A stretch of DNA of 54,747 bases from Pyxidicoccus caerfyrddinensis (GCF_010894405.1 NZ_JAAIYA010000045.1:1-54747), one strand, 5' to 3'; counted from the stretch's first letter, positions 1-8,232 are shown. The notes: a model not told the origin generated them from the letters alone. Program-made: numbers and translations.

Positions 1-305
1 AGGGAGGGCTCGAGGACGGGGGCGATGAGCTGGAAGGGGCGGCCGTCCTGCTCGACGAAGGTGGTGCGCAGGGGCTCGTGGCGGAGGACCAGCTCGTGGA
101 GTGCGCGGCGCAGGGCCTCCTCATCCAGCTGGCCGGAGAGTCGGACGGCGACGGGGACGTGGAGGGTGGCGCTGCTGGTGGCCAGGCGCTCCTGGAGCCA
201 CATCCGCTCCTGGGCGAAGGACGTGGGGGCGCGCTGGGGTTGACGGTTCTTCTCACGCAGCAGCTCGGCGAGCCGCGCGCGCTTCTGCTCAGGGGACAAG
301 GCCAT
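1..305 (-). CDS. Nonribosomal peptide synthetase, N-terminal end with condensation domain (partial)
   Basis: Only the first 101 codons are in the window; the gene runs off the left edge. After a short basic leader (MALSPEQKRARLAELLREK) the translation shows the condensation-domain C1 motif as SFAQERMW near residue 29 and the C2 motif RHEPLRTTF near residue 70, in the right order and spacing. Condensation domains join aminoacyl or peptidyl groups carried on carrier proteins, so this is the beginning of an NRPS or hybrid megasynthase. Starting with a C domain means it either accepts an intermediate from an upstream protein or carries a starter C domain; the fragment cannot decide. The ATG is at 303-305, with a purine-rich stretch AGAAGGAA about 11 bases before it. 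The product is unknown. Confidence 0.85.
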   Translation of the reverse strand, partial: MALSPEQKRARLAELLREKNRQPQRAPTSFAQERMWLQERLATSSATLHVPVAVRLSGQLDEEALRRALHELVLRHEPLRTTFVEQDGRPFQLIAPVLEPS

Positions 306-859
306 AAAGGAGGGGGTTCCTTCTCGCTACGCGGAGGGCCGGCGGAGACCTACCCGTCTGCCGGGGCCCCTGGACGTGCGCAGCGGCGTGAGTTCATCAG
401 GAGAAAGGTGCGCCAGGCCTTCGGGCCGTCCCTGTCCGCGCGGACATGCGGTGCGCTCTTGCACTCGAGGACTGAAGGCTCATCACTGGTGGTGCGGGGT
501 GTGTCCGGCCGCGCCTGAGGGGACCGGGGCTGGGTGAGCTCTCATCGGAGAAGACCTGACTGGGAGGAGAGCACCTTTGTCGCGGACTGGCCACTTTGCC
601 TACGGAGGCGGGGGCGCTCCTGGCTTCCTCCTGTCCGCACTGGCGGCGGCATTGGACGCACGTCGCGGCAGGTCAATCGCTGGCAGATATGACCTTCAAT
701 GTCTGCCTATTCAGTCTGGTTGTCTGTACCGTGCAGGTAGGCTGCTCCAGCGTGCGGGGTTTGCGGGCCCGGGCGGGGAGGGCGCAAGAGTTGCGCGGCG
801 CCGGGCCTGTTGCGCCCTGAGGTGGGCTGGCACGGGGCTTGGAGTAGGGCAGGGCCGTG
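306..859. other. Divergent intergenic region between the NRPS gene and hemN
   Basis: About 550 bases without a convincing gene. Open frames here have no ribosome binding site, no recognisable motif, and are shadows of general GC bias. The stretch 685-735 is clearly less GC-rich than its surroundings and probably holds promoter elements. The only specific signal I can support is a sigma-54-like -24/-12 element at 828-842, just before hemN. The promoter of the minus-strand NRPS gene must also lie here, but I cannot place it. Confidence 0.5.
828..842 (+). promoter_or_regulatory. Sigma-54-like -24/-12 promoter element upstream of hemN
   Basis: The sequence reads TGGCACG, four bases, then TTGG. 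The consensus for RpoN promoters is TGGCACG-N4-TTGC, so 10 of 11 fixed positions agree and spacing is exact. The implied transcription start is near 854, only a few bases before the hemN start codon, so a transcript from it would be almost leaderless. That makes chance similarity a real possibility. Confidence 0.4.
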
Positions 860-2230
860 ATGGAACCCCGCCTCGACGTCCCCACGCCTTCCGAGGAACT
901 GCTGAGCCGGTACAACGTCGCCGGTCCCCGCTACACCAGCTATCCCACCGCCCCCGAGTGGCGGGGCGACTTCGACTCCGACGCCCTTTCCGAGCGGCTG
1001 GCCATCGCCAGCACCCGGGACAGCGGGGAGCCGCTCTCGCTCTACGTCCACCTCCCGTTCTGTCGCAGCCTCTGCTGGTACTGCGGCTGCAACGTGGTCA
1101 TCAGCAAGGACGCGAGCGCGGCGGACCGCTACATCGACCACCTGGTGATGGAAATGGACCTGGTGGCCCAGCGGCTCGGCGCCCGGCGCGGCCTGTCGCA
1201 AATCCACTGGGGCGGAGGCACGCCCACCTTCCTCTCCGAGGCGCAGCTCGAGCGGCTGTGGACGGAGCTCACCCGCCGCTTCACGCCGCTGCCCGACGCG
1301 GAAGTCGCCATTGAAGTCCACCCCGCGCTGACAACACCGGGACAGCTCTCGCTCCTGCGGCGGCTGGGCTTCAACCGCGTGTCCATGGGCCTGCAGGACT
1401 TCGACCCGTTGGTGCAGCAGGTGACGAACCGTCTCCAGACACCGGAGCAGACGCGGGCCCTGCTGGAGCACGCGCGCGAGCTGGGCTTCACCGGCGTGAA
1501 CTTCGACCTCATCTACGGCCTGCCGCACCAGGATGCAGCGCGCTGGGCCCGCACGCTGGAAACGGTGCTGGCCATGCGCCCGGACCGGCTGGCCGTCTAC
1601 TCCTTCGCCTTCATGCCGGACGTATTGAAGCACCAGAAGCGCATGCCCGCGGACGCGCTCCCCGATGTCCGCACGAAGCTGGACCTGTTCCGCGCCGCCT
1701 ACGAGTCCTTCGTGAAAGCGGGCTACCACCCCATCGGCATGGACCACTTCGCGGTGCCCGAGGACGAACTGGCGCGCGCCCAGTCCGAGCGCCGGCTGGG
1801 CCGCAACTTCCAGGGCTACACGGTGAAGGCCGCGTCGGACGTGGTGGCGCTGGGCAGCACCGGCATCAGCGACGTGGGCGGCGCCTACGCCCAGAATGTG
1901 CGGCCGCTGCCCGCCTACTACGCGCGCGTGGCCGCGGGACGCCTGGCCACCGAGCGCGGCATCGCCCTCACCGAAGATGACCGGCGGCGCCGCGCCGTCA
2001 TCACCCAGCTCATGTGCAACTTCTGGACGGACCTGGGCGACGACGGCGCGCGGCACTTCGCGCCCGAGCTGGAGCGGCTGCGCCCCTTCGAGGACGACGG
2101 GCTGGTGGTCCGCTCCGGCACGCAATTGGAGCTGACGGCGCTGGGCCGCCTCTTCGTGCGCAACGTGGCGATGGTGTTCGACGCCTATCTCTCCCGGGCC
2201 GCGAAGCCCCGCTTCTCCCGGACGGTATGA
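860..2230 (+). CDS. hemN: Oxygen-independent coproporphyrinogen III oxidase (HemN)
   Basis: HemN is a radical SAM enzyme that decarboxylates coproporphyrinogen III to protoporphyrinogen IX without oxygen, in cytoplasmic heme synthesis. The N-terminus has the HemN-specific YNVAGPRYTSYPTA stretch, followed by the iron-sulfur motif CRSLCWYCGC (cysteines near residues 68, 72, 75 and 77) and the glycine-rich SAM motif GGGTPTF. The 456-residue length matches the E. coli enzyme. A GTG directly precedes the chosen ATG; AGGG at 851-854 suits either. The stop overlaps the start of the hemerythrin-like gene (ATGA), so the two are probably co-translated. A sigma-54-like element lies immediately upstream. 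Confidence 0.93.
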   Translation: MEPRLDVPTPSEELLSRYNVAGPRYTSYPTAPEWRGDFDSDALSERLAIASTRDSGEPLSLYVHLPFCRSLCWYCGCNVVISKDASAADRYIDHLVMEMDLVAQRLGARRGLSQIHWGGGTPTFLSEAQLERLWTELTRRFTPLPDAEVAIEVHPALTTPGQLSLLRRLGFNRVSMGLQDFDPLVQQVTNRLQTPEQTRALLEHARELGFTGVNFDLIYGLPHQDAARWARTLETVLAMRPDRLAVYSFAFMPDVLKHQKRMPADALPDVRTKLDLFRAAYESFVKAGYHPIGMDHFAVPEDELARAQSERRLGRNFQGYTVKAASDVVALGSTGISDVGGAYAQNVRPLPAYYARVAAGRLATERGIALTEDDRRRRAVITQLMCNFWTDLGDDGARHFAPELERLRPFEDDGLVVRSGTQLELTALGRLFVRNVAMVFDAYLSRAAKPRFSRTV

Positions 2231-2814
2231 GGACCGCGATGGATGCGTTGGATGTGTTGAACCAGGAGCACCGGCAGATACAGCACGTGCTGGATGTGCT
2301 CGCCCACTCGGTGGAGCGCGGCCGCAGGGGCGAGTTCGTCTCCGCGTCGCTCTTCCTGCGGGCCGCGAACTTCTTCCGTACGTACGTGGATGGCAGCCAT
2401 CACGCGAAGGAGATGGTGCTCTTCCAGACGATGCTGGTGCACCGGCTGCCGCTGTCCCCGGGGCTGCTGTCGCAGGTGACGGGCGAGCACGGCGCGGGCA
2501 GCGAGCAGGCGCTGACGCTCCAGCGCGCGGCCGAGGTGACGCTGCGCGAAGGCGTGGACCCGAGGGCGATGCTCGACGCGGCCGACACATACCTCCAATT
2601 GCAGCGAGGCCACACCACCGCCGAGGAGACGCAGGTGTTTCCCCTCGCACGCCGGCTCCTCCCCACCGCCGTGCTGGAGCGCATGCGCACGCGCTTCGCT
2701 CGCATCGAGGCCTCGCACGGCCCGATGTCCGAGGCAGTGGAGGCGCTGGAGCGCGCCTTCGCGCCCGCCCGGCCCACCCGGTCGGGGCTGCTGGGCAGCG
2801 TGCGCTCGTTCTGA
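2227..2814 (+). CDS. Hemerythrin HHE domain protein
   Basis: A 195-residue, mostly helical protein with the spaced His and Glu residues of hemerythrin-like HHE domains: an early EHRQIQHVLDVL helix, then HHAKEMVLF (HxxxE), GEHGAG, and a late HTTAEETQVFP helix. Such domains bind a di-iron centre and serve in oxygen, NO or peroxide sensing and in iron handling; which applies here cannot be told from sequence. The start overlaps the hemN stop by ATGA, suggesting coupled translation and a link between oxygen status or iron and anaerobic heme synthesis (inference). No signal peptide, so cytoplasmic. Confidence 0.85.
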   Translation: MRTAMDALDVLNQEHRQIQHVLDVLAHSVERGRRGEFVSASLFLRAANFFRTYVDGSHHAKEMVLFQTMLVHRLPLSPGLLSQVTGEHGAGSEQALTLQRAAEVTLREGVDPRAMLDAADTYLQLQRGHTTAEETQVFPLARRLLPTAVLERMRTRFARIEASHGPMSEAVEALERAFAPARPTRSGLLGSVRSF

Positions 2815-2930
2815 GCGTGCACGGTGCGCGGCAGGGAGCAGGCAACCGCCCGCTGGCCGGGCCCCCTCCCCTGGAGTCACACCCGATGGATGGCCACCTC
2901 TAACCGCGTGGACCTGGAGCGGGGGCGCGC

Positions 2931-3467
2931 ATGGCACGACGAAACGGAACCACGGGGACGACGCTGAGGCGCTGGGTGCTGGCGGGCGCGCTGCTCGCCG
3001 CCACCGCAGTGGGGGCCATGCCCGAGCCCGGCCAGACGCTGCCTGACTTCACCACCAGAGACCTCCTGAACGCGCCCCACCGGAGCAGCGAATTGAAGGG
3101 GCGGACCACGCTGCTGGTCGTCATCACCGACAAGGACGGCGGCGATGCGATGCAGCAGTGGTTCGATACCGCGGGGACGCACGTGCCCGACTCCGTCCAC
3201 CGCGCGTCCATCCTCACCTTCAAGCTCCCCTTCTTCGTGGGCACTGGCACCGCGCAGGGCAAGGCCCGGCAGAAGGTGCCCCAGCAGTTCTGGGGAGACA
3301 CGTGGCTGGACAAGAACGGCGACATGGCCAAGGCCCTGGGCCTGGCCTCCAGCCGCACGCCGTACGCCTTCGCGCTCGACGCCCAGGGACGTGTGGTGGC
3401 CGCCGTCCACGGCACCGCCGACGCGCCGGAAGCACAGGCCGTATGGAACGCCCTCACCGGGCGCTGA
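2931..3467 (+). CDS. Secreted thioredoxin-fold protein lacking cysteines (YtfJ-like)
   Basis: 178 residues. Positions 13-29 form a typical signal peptide (LRRWVLAGALLAATAVGA) after an Arg-rich start. The mature part begins with PEPGQTLPDFTTRDLLN, the entry to a redoxin/TlpA-type thioredoxin fold, and later has TWLDKNGDMAKALGL and TPYAFALDAQGRVV, which correspond to the C-terminal half of such folds. There is no cysteine anywhere, so it cannot do thiol-disulfide chemistry. This resembles the periplasmic YtfJ group, whose function is unknown. It is separated from its neighbours by about 90-115 bases and looks like a stand-alone gene. Confidence 0.7.
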   Translation: MARRNGTTGTTLRRWVLAGALLAATAVGAMPEPGQTLPDFTTRDLLNAPHRSSELKGRTTLLVVITDKDGGDAMQQWFDTAGTHVPDSVHRASILTFKLPFFVGTGTAQGKARQKVPQQFWGDTWLDKNGDMAKALGLASSRTPYAFALDAQGRVVAAVHGTADAPEAQAVWNALTGR

Positions 3468-3554
3468 ACCCCCCGGCTCGGTGGAATGGTACGGGCACAC
3501 CGCTATATTGCAGCGACACTGCTTCAATGATGCGGCGTTCCTCGAGATTTCACC

Positions 3555-4109
3555 ATGGCAGAAGAGCAGAAGGTCGTATTCGCACACACCGTTGAGGGTC
3601 TCTTCGTCCAGGCCCTTTCGGACAAGCTGACCCCCGCGGCGAAGGAGCGGCTGAAGGCCGCTGGGCTGGACCTGGGCCGGGCCTTCGCGCCCGCCTACCC
3701 CGAGGAGCAGTTCCACCGCTGGGTGCGAATCGCCGCGGAGGAGGTGCACCCCGGCGTGCCGCATGACGAGGCCCTGCAGCGGGTGGGCGAGTCGCTGGTG
3801 ACGGGCTACGAGAAGACGCTGATGGGCAAGGCCGTGATGGCCACGGTGCGGCTGCTCGGCCCGAAGCGGACGCTGGAGCGCACGACGCACAACTTCCGCT
3901 CCGCGACGAACTACCTGGAGACGAAGCTGAAGCCGGTGGAGGACTGCCCCAACACCTACGAGATGGTCATCAACGAGACGAGCGGCGTGCCCCGCTACTT
4001 CAGCGGCATCATGCTCCAGGCGCTGCGCGTGGCGGGTGCCAACGCCAGCCGCGTGGACATCGTCCACGAGGACGGCGGCGCCTGCACCTACCGCATCCAG
4101 TGGACCTGA
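3555..4109 (+). CDS. TIGR02265/DUF2378 family protein
   Basis: 184 residues belonging to the myxobacterial paralogous family TIGR02265 (DUF2378). Recognisable parts are EGLFVQAL near the start, GLDLGRAFAPAYPEEQF, the central TLMGKAVMATVRLLGPKRTLE, the NFRSATNYLET segment, and INETSGVPRYFSGI near the C-terminus. Members occur in many copies in Myxococcus-type genomes and their biochemical role is unknown. There is no signal peptide, so the protein is presumably cytoplasmic. An AT-richer segment with TATATT at 3504-3509 lies upstream, but I cannot define a full promoter. It is one of the best lineage markers in the window. Confidence 0.85.
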   Translation: MAEEQKVVFAHTVEGLFVQALSDKLTPAAKERLKAAGLDLGRAFAPAYPEEQFHRWVRIAAEEVHPGVPHDEALQRVGESLVTGYEKTLMGKAVMATVRLLGPKRTLERTTHNFRSATNYLETKLKPVEDCPNTYEMVINETSGVPRYFSGIMLQALRVAGANASRVDIVHEDGGACTYRIQWT

Positions 4110-4286
4110 GCCCCCGGGTGTCCGCGCACCCGTGCAGTGCGCGTCTTCCATGGCGCACCGCGAAGCGACATCCCTGACAGCGCTCGACCACGATGCGCGC
4201 CCCGGAGGGCCACGGCTCACATGCACGAGCCGTGAGCGGACACCGGCTGGCGTCGCCCTCGCGCCGGCCTGAAAAGGGGATGTCAC

Positions 4287-5624
4287 ATGAAGTGGCTGAA
4301 GCCGTGGATGTTCGCCACCCTCGCCCTGGCCGGCGCGGGCTGCGGCGGCGTGGAGCCCGAGTCCGACGCGGTGCTCGCATCGCGCCTGGACGCGCTCTCG
4401 GACCCGCCGCTGATGCCGCGCGGGCTGACGGAGGAGGAGAAGGCGCGCACCGAGTCGGACCCCGCGCAGGGTGCCTCGCAGGCGTATGCGTGGGAGTGCA
4501 GCCCGGCGCTCTACGGCTTCACGGCCGCGTCGCGGAAGGTGGACTTCGCCACCGAGGCGGACTCCACCACGGGCCTGCTCATCGGCTGGCCTTCGTATGG
4601 CTGTGGCGTGCCGGAGCTCACCGAGCTCATCCGCACCGCGGTGGGCCGCGTGCACGTCACCGTGCTCGCGGACGGCCAGCACCACCAGGGTGCTCAGCAG
4701 TGCCTGGAGCACCGGGGGCTGACGGCCGCGCAGCTGTCGCAGGTGGAGTGGGTGGACATCCCCGTGGACAGCATCTGGATTCGCGACTTCGGCCCGGAGT
4801 TCGTCACCGGGGCGGACGGCGCGCGGCGGATGGTGGACATGAGCTACTACCCGCAGCTGTCCAGCACCTGCAACAACCTGACGGGGCGCACCAACGACGA
4901 CGCGTCGCCCACGCGGCTGGCGGCGGCCTGGGGCGGCATGCCGGTGGACCGCGCGCAGGTGCGGCTGGAGGGCGGCAACCTCCAGACGGACGGCGCCGGC
5001 ACGTGCTTCCGTGCGCAGCGCGTCGCCAACGAGCGCAACTGCTTCTCGCGCTGGTGCTACACCGAGGACGAGCTCAACGAGGTCATCGGCGCCTTCCACG
5101 GCTGCAATGTCGTCGCGCTGGAGTCGCTGCAAGGGGGCGTCATCGACCACGTGGACATGTGGATGACGGTGCTGTCGCGGCGCACCATCCTCGTGGGCCG
5201 GTACGACGTGGCGGATGACGCCGTCAACGCCGCCATCCTGGACCGCAACGCGCAGCGGCTGGCGGGCCTGGGCTACCGCGTGGTGCGCGTGCCCATGCCC
5301 AAGCCGTACTGCAAGCAGCTCAACGCCACGTGCACCGGCAAGCCCGCGCTCATCGGGCCGTGCGACGGCACCAGCGAGCGCGTGTGGGCCACGTACATGA
5401 ACTCCATCCGCCTGGGCAACGCGCTGGCCGTGCCCGTCTTCCAGTGGGTGCCCGAGTCCCACCAGGCCGTCATCGCCCAGCAGCAGCAGGAGGCCCTGTC
5501 CACCTACCAGCGCGAGCTGGACCGCGAGTTCGGTCGGGGCAAGGTGCAGGTGGTGCCGATTCAGTCCGACAGCATCATCCCCTGCCAGGGCTCGCTGCAC
5601 TGCGTGACGATGACGTACCGCTGA
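4287..5624 (+). CDS. Lipoprotein of the agmatine deiminase / peptidyl-arginine deiminase family
   Basis: 445 residues with a lipoprotein signal (LAGAGC, lipidated Cys19). The body follows the PAD_porph/agmatine deiminase pattern: WIRDFGP at 164-170 with Asp167, EGGN at 228-231, IDHVDMW with His288 and Asp290, and the catalytic cysteine in SLHCVTM (Cys439) near the C-terminus. All catalytic positions of this guanidine-modifying family appear present. Known members hydrolyse agmatine, or arginine side chains in the secreted Porphyromonas enzyme. Being exported and carrying several extra cysteines, this one more likely acts on extracellular peptides or guanidino compounds than in polyamine synthesis (inference). 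AAAAGGGG before the ATG is a good ribosome binding site. Confidence 0.85.
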   Translation: MKWLKPWMFATLALAGAGCGGVEPESDAVLASRLDALSDPPLMPRGLTEEEKARTESDPAQGASQAYAWECSPALYGFTAASRKVDFATEADSTTGLLIGWPSYGCGVPELTELIRTAVGRVHVTVLADGQHHQGAQQCLEHRGLTAAQLSQVEWVDIPVDSIWIRDFGPEFVTGADGARRMVDMSYYPQLSSTCNNLTGRTNDDASPTRLAAAWGGMPVDRAQVRLEGGNLQTDGAGTCFRAQRVANERNCFSRWCYTEDELNEVIGAFHGCNVVALESLQGGVIDHVDMWMTVLSRRTILVGRYDVADDAVNAAILDRNAQRLAGLGYRVVRVPMPKPYCKQLNATCTGKPALIGPCDGTSERVWATYMNSIRLGNALAVPVFQWVPESHQAVIAQQQQEALSTYQRELDREFGRGKVQVVPIQSDSIIPCQGSLHCVTMTYR

Positions 5625-5653
5625 GTCGTCTGTCGCAGGCGCTGAAAAGACCA

Positions 5654-5685
5654 CGGGCGCCTCGGGGAGTGTCCCGAGGCGCCCG
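5654..5685. terminator. Bidirectional hairpin terminator
   Basis: A perfect 13-base-pair inverted repeat (CGGGCGCCTCGGG and its complement) around a six-base loop lies between the convergent deiminase-like lipoprotein and DUF4476 genes. There is no long T tract on either side, which is common in GC-rich genomes. Position and strength suggest it ends transcripts from both directions. Confidence 0.8.
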
Positions 5686-5719
5686 CGGTGCTCCAGTCAC
5701 GCTCGCGTCGTCCGGCCCG

Positions 5720-6409
5720 TCAACGCTGCGCGAGGATTTCCTGGAGGCGCTTCTTGTCGCTGGAGAAGGAGAAGGCGCTGTAGAGCTGGTAGCCGTTCTC
5801 CGGGTCGAGGATGCGCGGCTTCAGCTCGCGCACCACGGTGAGCTTGTCCTGCGAGAAGGGGAAGTGGTTGATGAGCTGCCCCACGTGGGAGATGAGGAAG
5901 TAGTTGTCCCCGGCGGCCATCTTGAGCACGCGCATCTTGTCCTCGGCGAAGCTCTCCTTGGCCACCGCCTCGTTCAGGCGCTTGAACTGGCCGTCCGGAA
6001 TGGGGCGGACCACCGGCGCGGGCGGGGGCGGGGGAGGCGGCTGCGGGGCCGGCGACGGCGTGGGGTAGATGGCGCCCGCGGGCGGGGCCTCGGCGACGAA
6101 CTGCTGCATCGAGTCCAGCGTCTCCTGCGCGCGGCGCAGCTTGTTGCGCACGTCACCGCGGTTGTCGCCGCGGTTGTCACCGCGGTTGTCGATGCGGTCC
6201 TCCACGTCCTCCAGCAGCTTCTCCAGGCGGGCCATGCGGGCGTTCAGCTCCTCGCGGTCCACCACGGCCAGGTTGCGCGCGGGCGGAGGGGGCTGCGGCA
6301 TGGGGCGGCCCGGAGGAGGGGAGTGGCGCAGCTCGGTGGACTGCGGCTCGTTTCCGGCGAACGCGGACGAAGCGGTGAGGATGGCGACGGCGATGGCGAG
6401 GGCCTTCAT
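5720..6409 (-). CDS. Exported DUF4476 domain protein
   Basis: 229 residues. A signal peptide (MKALAIAVAILTASSAFAG) is followed by a proline-rich segment, a charged helical stretch with three DNRG repeats, a second proline-rich stretch, and a C-terminal part (FAEDKMRVLKMAAGDNYF ... YSAFSFSSDKKRLQEIL) matching DUF4476, a small helical domain common in myxobacteria and bacteroidetes. Function unknown; it is likely periplasmic or surface exposed. The DNRG repeats are encoded by a short tandem DNA repeat and may vary in number between strains. Confidence 0.8.
   Translation of the reverse strand: MKALAIAVAILTASSAFAGNEPQSTELRHSPPPGRPMPQPPPPARNLAVVDREELNARMARLEKLLEDVEDRIDNRGDNRGDNRGDVRNKLRRAQETLDSMQQFVAEAPPAGAIYPTPSPAPQPPPPPPPAPVVRPIPDGQFKRLNEAVAKESFAEDKMRVLKMAAGDNYFLISHVGQLINHFPFSQDKLTVVRELKPRILDPENGYQLYSAFSFSSDKKRLQEILAQR
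6155..6190. repeat. Three tandem 12-bp repeats inside the DUF4476 gene
   Basis: The unit (A/G)CCGCGGTTGTC occurs three times in a row without gaps. In the minus-strand frame each copy encodes Asp-Asn-Arg-Gly, so copy-number changes would keep the reading frame. Confidence 0.85.
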
Positions 6410-6463
6410 GGGGAGCGTCCTTTCGTGTGCTCGACACTACCGACGCGCCCGGCCCCCTTGCAT

Positions 6464-7459
6464 TCAATCCTCGGGGAGCGGGCTTACGGCCAGCGTCCTG
6501 ACGGCGGCATACACCCCTTGGACGGCGCGGGCCATACGCGCGTAGTCAAGCGTGTCCCACGTATCGGCCGCGGTGTGGTAGCGCGGGTTCCGGAAGAAGG
6601 CCGTGTCCGTCACCATGACGGCCCGGTAGCCCTGCTCCCAGAAGCTGGCGTGGTCCGAGAGGGCCACCCCCGGCAGCCCGGCGGGCGCGCTGAGGCTCTC
6701 CACCGGCAGGGGGCTGCCCGCGCGCATCGCCTCCGCGACCTGCTCGGTGAGTCCACCGTCACCGGGCAGGCCCACCACGCCGATGAAGTGGCCCGTGTCC
6801 GGGTAGCGCAGGCGGAGCACGGGGAGGGGGTAGTCCTGGCTGTCCGGCGCGTCGCTGTAGACGCCCAGCATCTCCAGCGCGAGCATGCCGCGCACCTTCA
6901 CGCCGGCCTCCTTCAGCGAGCGCGCGTGCACCGCGCTGCCCATCTGCCCGGTGCTGAAGTACGGCGGCTCCTCCAGCGTGTAGGCCACCAGGTCCACGCG
7001 CAGGGGCGGCGCCTGCTGGCCCAGCAGCACCGCCAACTCCAGCAGCGCGGCCACGCCGCTGGCGTTGTCGTCCGCGCCCGGCGTGCCGTGGACGGAGTCG
7101 TAGTGCGCGCCGACGACGAGCCGCTCGCCGCCTTCCGGCCCGAAGCGGGCGATGATGTTGCGGTAGTCGCGGCCGTCCACGCGGAAGGGCTGGGACGTCA
7201 CCTGCCCGCCGGCCCGCGCCAGGTGGTCCGCGATGTAGTCCGCGGCGCGCTCCAGGTTCTCCGGGTGGCGTGAGTCGCGCGGGTGGAAGGTCTCCGAGAG
7301 CATCCGCACGTGCGCCCTCAGCGTCCCCGCCTCCACCCCGGGGCTGGCCTGCGTGGGCGGGGCGACGGGCTCTCTCGCGCCGCCCATCCAGGCCCGGGCC
7401 AGTCCCCCTGCCGCCAGCGCCGCGACTGCGATTCCCGTCCACAGCCGACCGCGTCCCAT
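6464..7459 (-). CDS. M28 family metallopeptidase
   Basis: 331 residues. The N-terminus (MGRGRLWTGIAVAALAAGGLARAW) is a signal peptide or membrane anchor. The catalytic part has the two-zinc aminopeptidase pattern of family M28: HYDSV (His ligand), GADDNASG (bridging Asp), EE in YTLEEPPYF (catalytic Glu and ligand), a later acidic position, and YHTAADTWD with the last His ligand. It probably removes N-terminal residues from peptides outside the cytoplasm; the substrate is unknown. The start is chosen because GGAGGG lies six bases before this ATG; the frame stays open about 140 bases further upstream without a good start. Confidence 0.87.
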   Translation of the reverse strand: MGRGRLWTGIAVAALAAGGLARAWMGGAREPVAPPTQASPGVEAGTLRAHVRMLSETFHPRDSRHPENLERAADYIADHLARAGGQVTSQPFRVDGRDYRNIIARFGPEGGERLVVGAHYDSVHGTPGADDNASGVAALLELAVLLGQQAPPLRVDLVAYTLEEPPYFSTGQMGSAVHARSLKEAGVKVRGMLALEMLGVYSDAPDSQDYPLPVLRLRYPDTGHFIGVVGLPGDGGLTEQVAEAMRAGSPLPVESLSAPAGLPGVALSDHASFWEQGYRAVMVTDTAFFRNPRYHTAADTWDTLDYARMARAVQGVYAAVRTLAVSPLPED

Positions 7460-7547
7460 GTGCCCTCCCTGTCCGGGCGCCCTCCGCGCCCGGGCTGCCC
7501 TTTCTCCTTGGACTCCCGGGAGGGGGAGCACCGTTCCCGAGGACGGC

Positions 7548-8156
7548 TCAGGGCACGGGCAGGCGCTTGGACAGCACCTCGCCCGTCGGGGAGATTTCAT
7601 AGACGAGGGGGACGCCGGTGGCCAACTCCAGCCCCACCACCTGCTCGCCGGTGAGCTCGTCCAGCTTCATCACCAGCGAGCGGTTGGAGTTGCCGTGCGC
7701 CACCACCAGCACGTGCTTGCCCAGGCGCAGGTCCCCGGCGATGGCGCGGTCATAGAAGGGCAGCACGCGCTTCGCCGTCATCGCCAGCGACTCGCCGTTG
7801 GGCGGGGGGATGTCATAGGAGCGGCGCCACAGCTTCACCTGCGCCTCGCCGAACTCCTTCGCCGCGTCCGCCTTGTTGAGCCCCTGCAAGTCGCCGTAGT
7901 GGCGCTCGTTGAGGGCGGCGTCGCGGATGATGGGGATGCGCTGGCCGAGCGCCTCCAGGATGATGGCGAGCGTCTCCTGCGCGCGGGTGAGGGCGGAGGT
8001 GTAGGCGACGTCGAACTTCAGTCCCTGGAGCGCCTTGGCCGCGAGCCGGGCCTCGTCGCGGCCCTGCTCGGTGAGGGGCACGTCCACGAAGCCGGTGAAG
8101 CGGTTCTCATGGTTCCAGAGGGACTGACCGTGTCGGACGAGAGCAAGGTTGGGCAT
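7548..8156 (-). CDS. gpmA: 2,3-bisphosphoglycerate-dependent phosphoglycerate mutase
   Basis: 202 residues of the histidine phosphatase superfamily. LVRHGQSLWNHENRFTG at the N-terminus carries the phosphorylated histidine (His9 in RHG), followed by the dPGM-type DVPLTEQG, TSALTRAQET, LNERHYGDLQG and VVAHGNSNRSLVM with the second His. The LNERHYGDLQGLNK segment separates true glycolytic mutases from general phosphatases. It interconverts 3- and 2-phosphoglycerate in glycolysis and gluconeogenesis. It is slightly shorter than E. coli GpmA because the C-terminal region is compact. It sits alone on the minus strand. Confidence 0.9.
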   Translation of the reverse strand: MPNLALVRHGQSLWNHENRFTGFVDVPLTEQGRDEARLAAKALQGLKFDVAYTSALTRAQETLAIILEALGQRIPIIRDAALNERHYGDLQGLNKADAAKEFGEAQVKLWRRSYDIPPPNGESLAMTAKRVLPFYDRAIAGDLRLGKHVLVVAHGNSNRSLVMKLDELTGEQVVGLELATGVPLVYEISPTGEVLSKRLPVP

Positions 8157-8232
8157 GAGGTGCCCAGGTAGCGCATGCCGGGCGGGGCGGCCAGGGTGGG
8201 CGCGCCGTTCCGGGCCCCGTGCGTTTCGCGCC

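Noticed and set aside
577..1314. Plus-strand frame overlapping the hemN start
   Set aside because: Out of frame with hemN, Arg/Pro rich, no binding site; hemN is unambiguous.
2877..5654. Minus-strand open frame of over 900 codons
   Set aside because: Antisense to three well-supported plus-strand genes; its translation is His/Arg/Gly rich with no motif.
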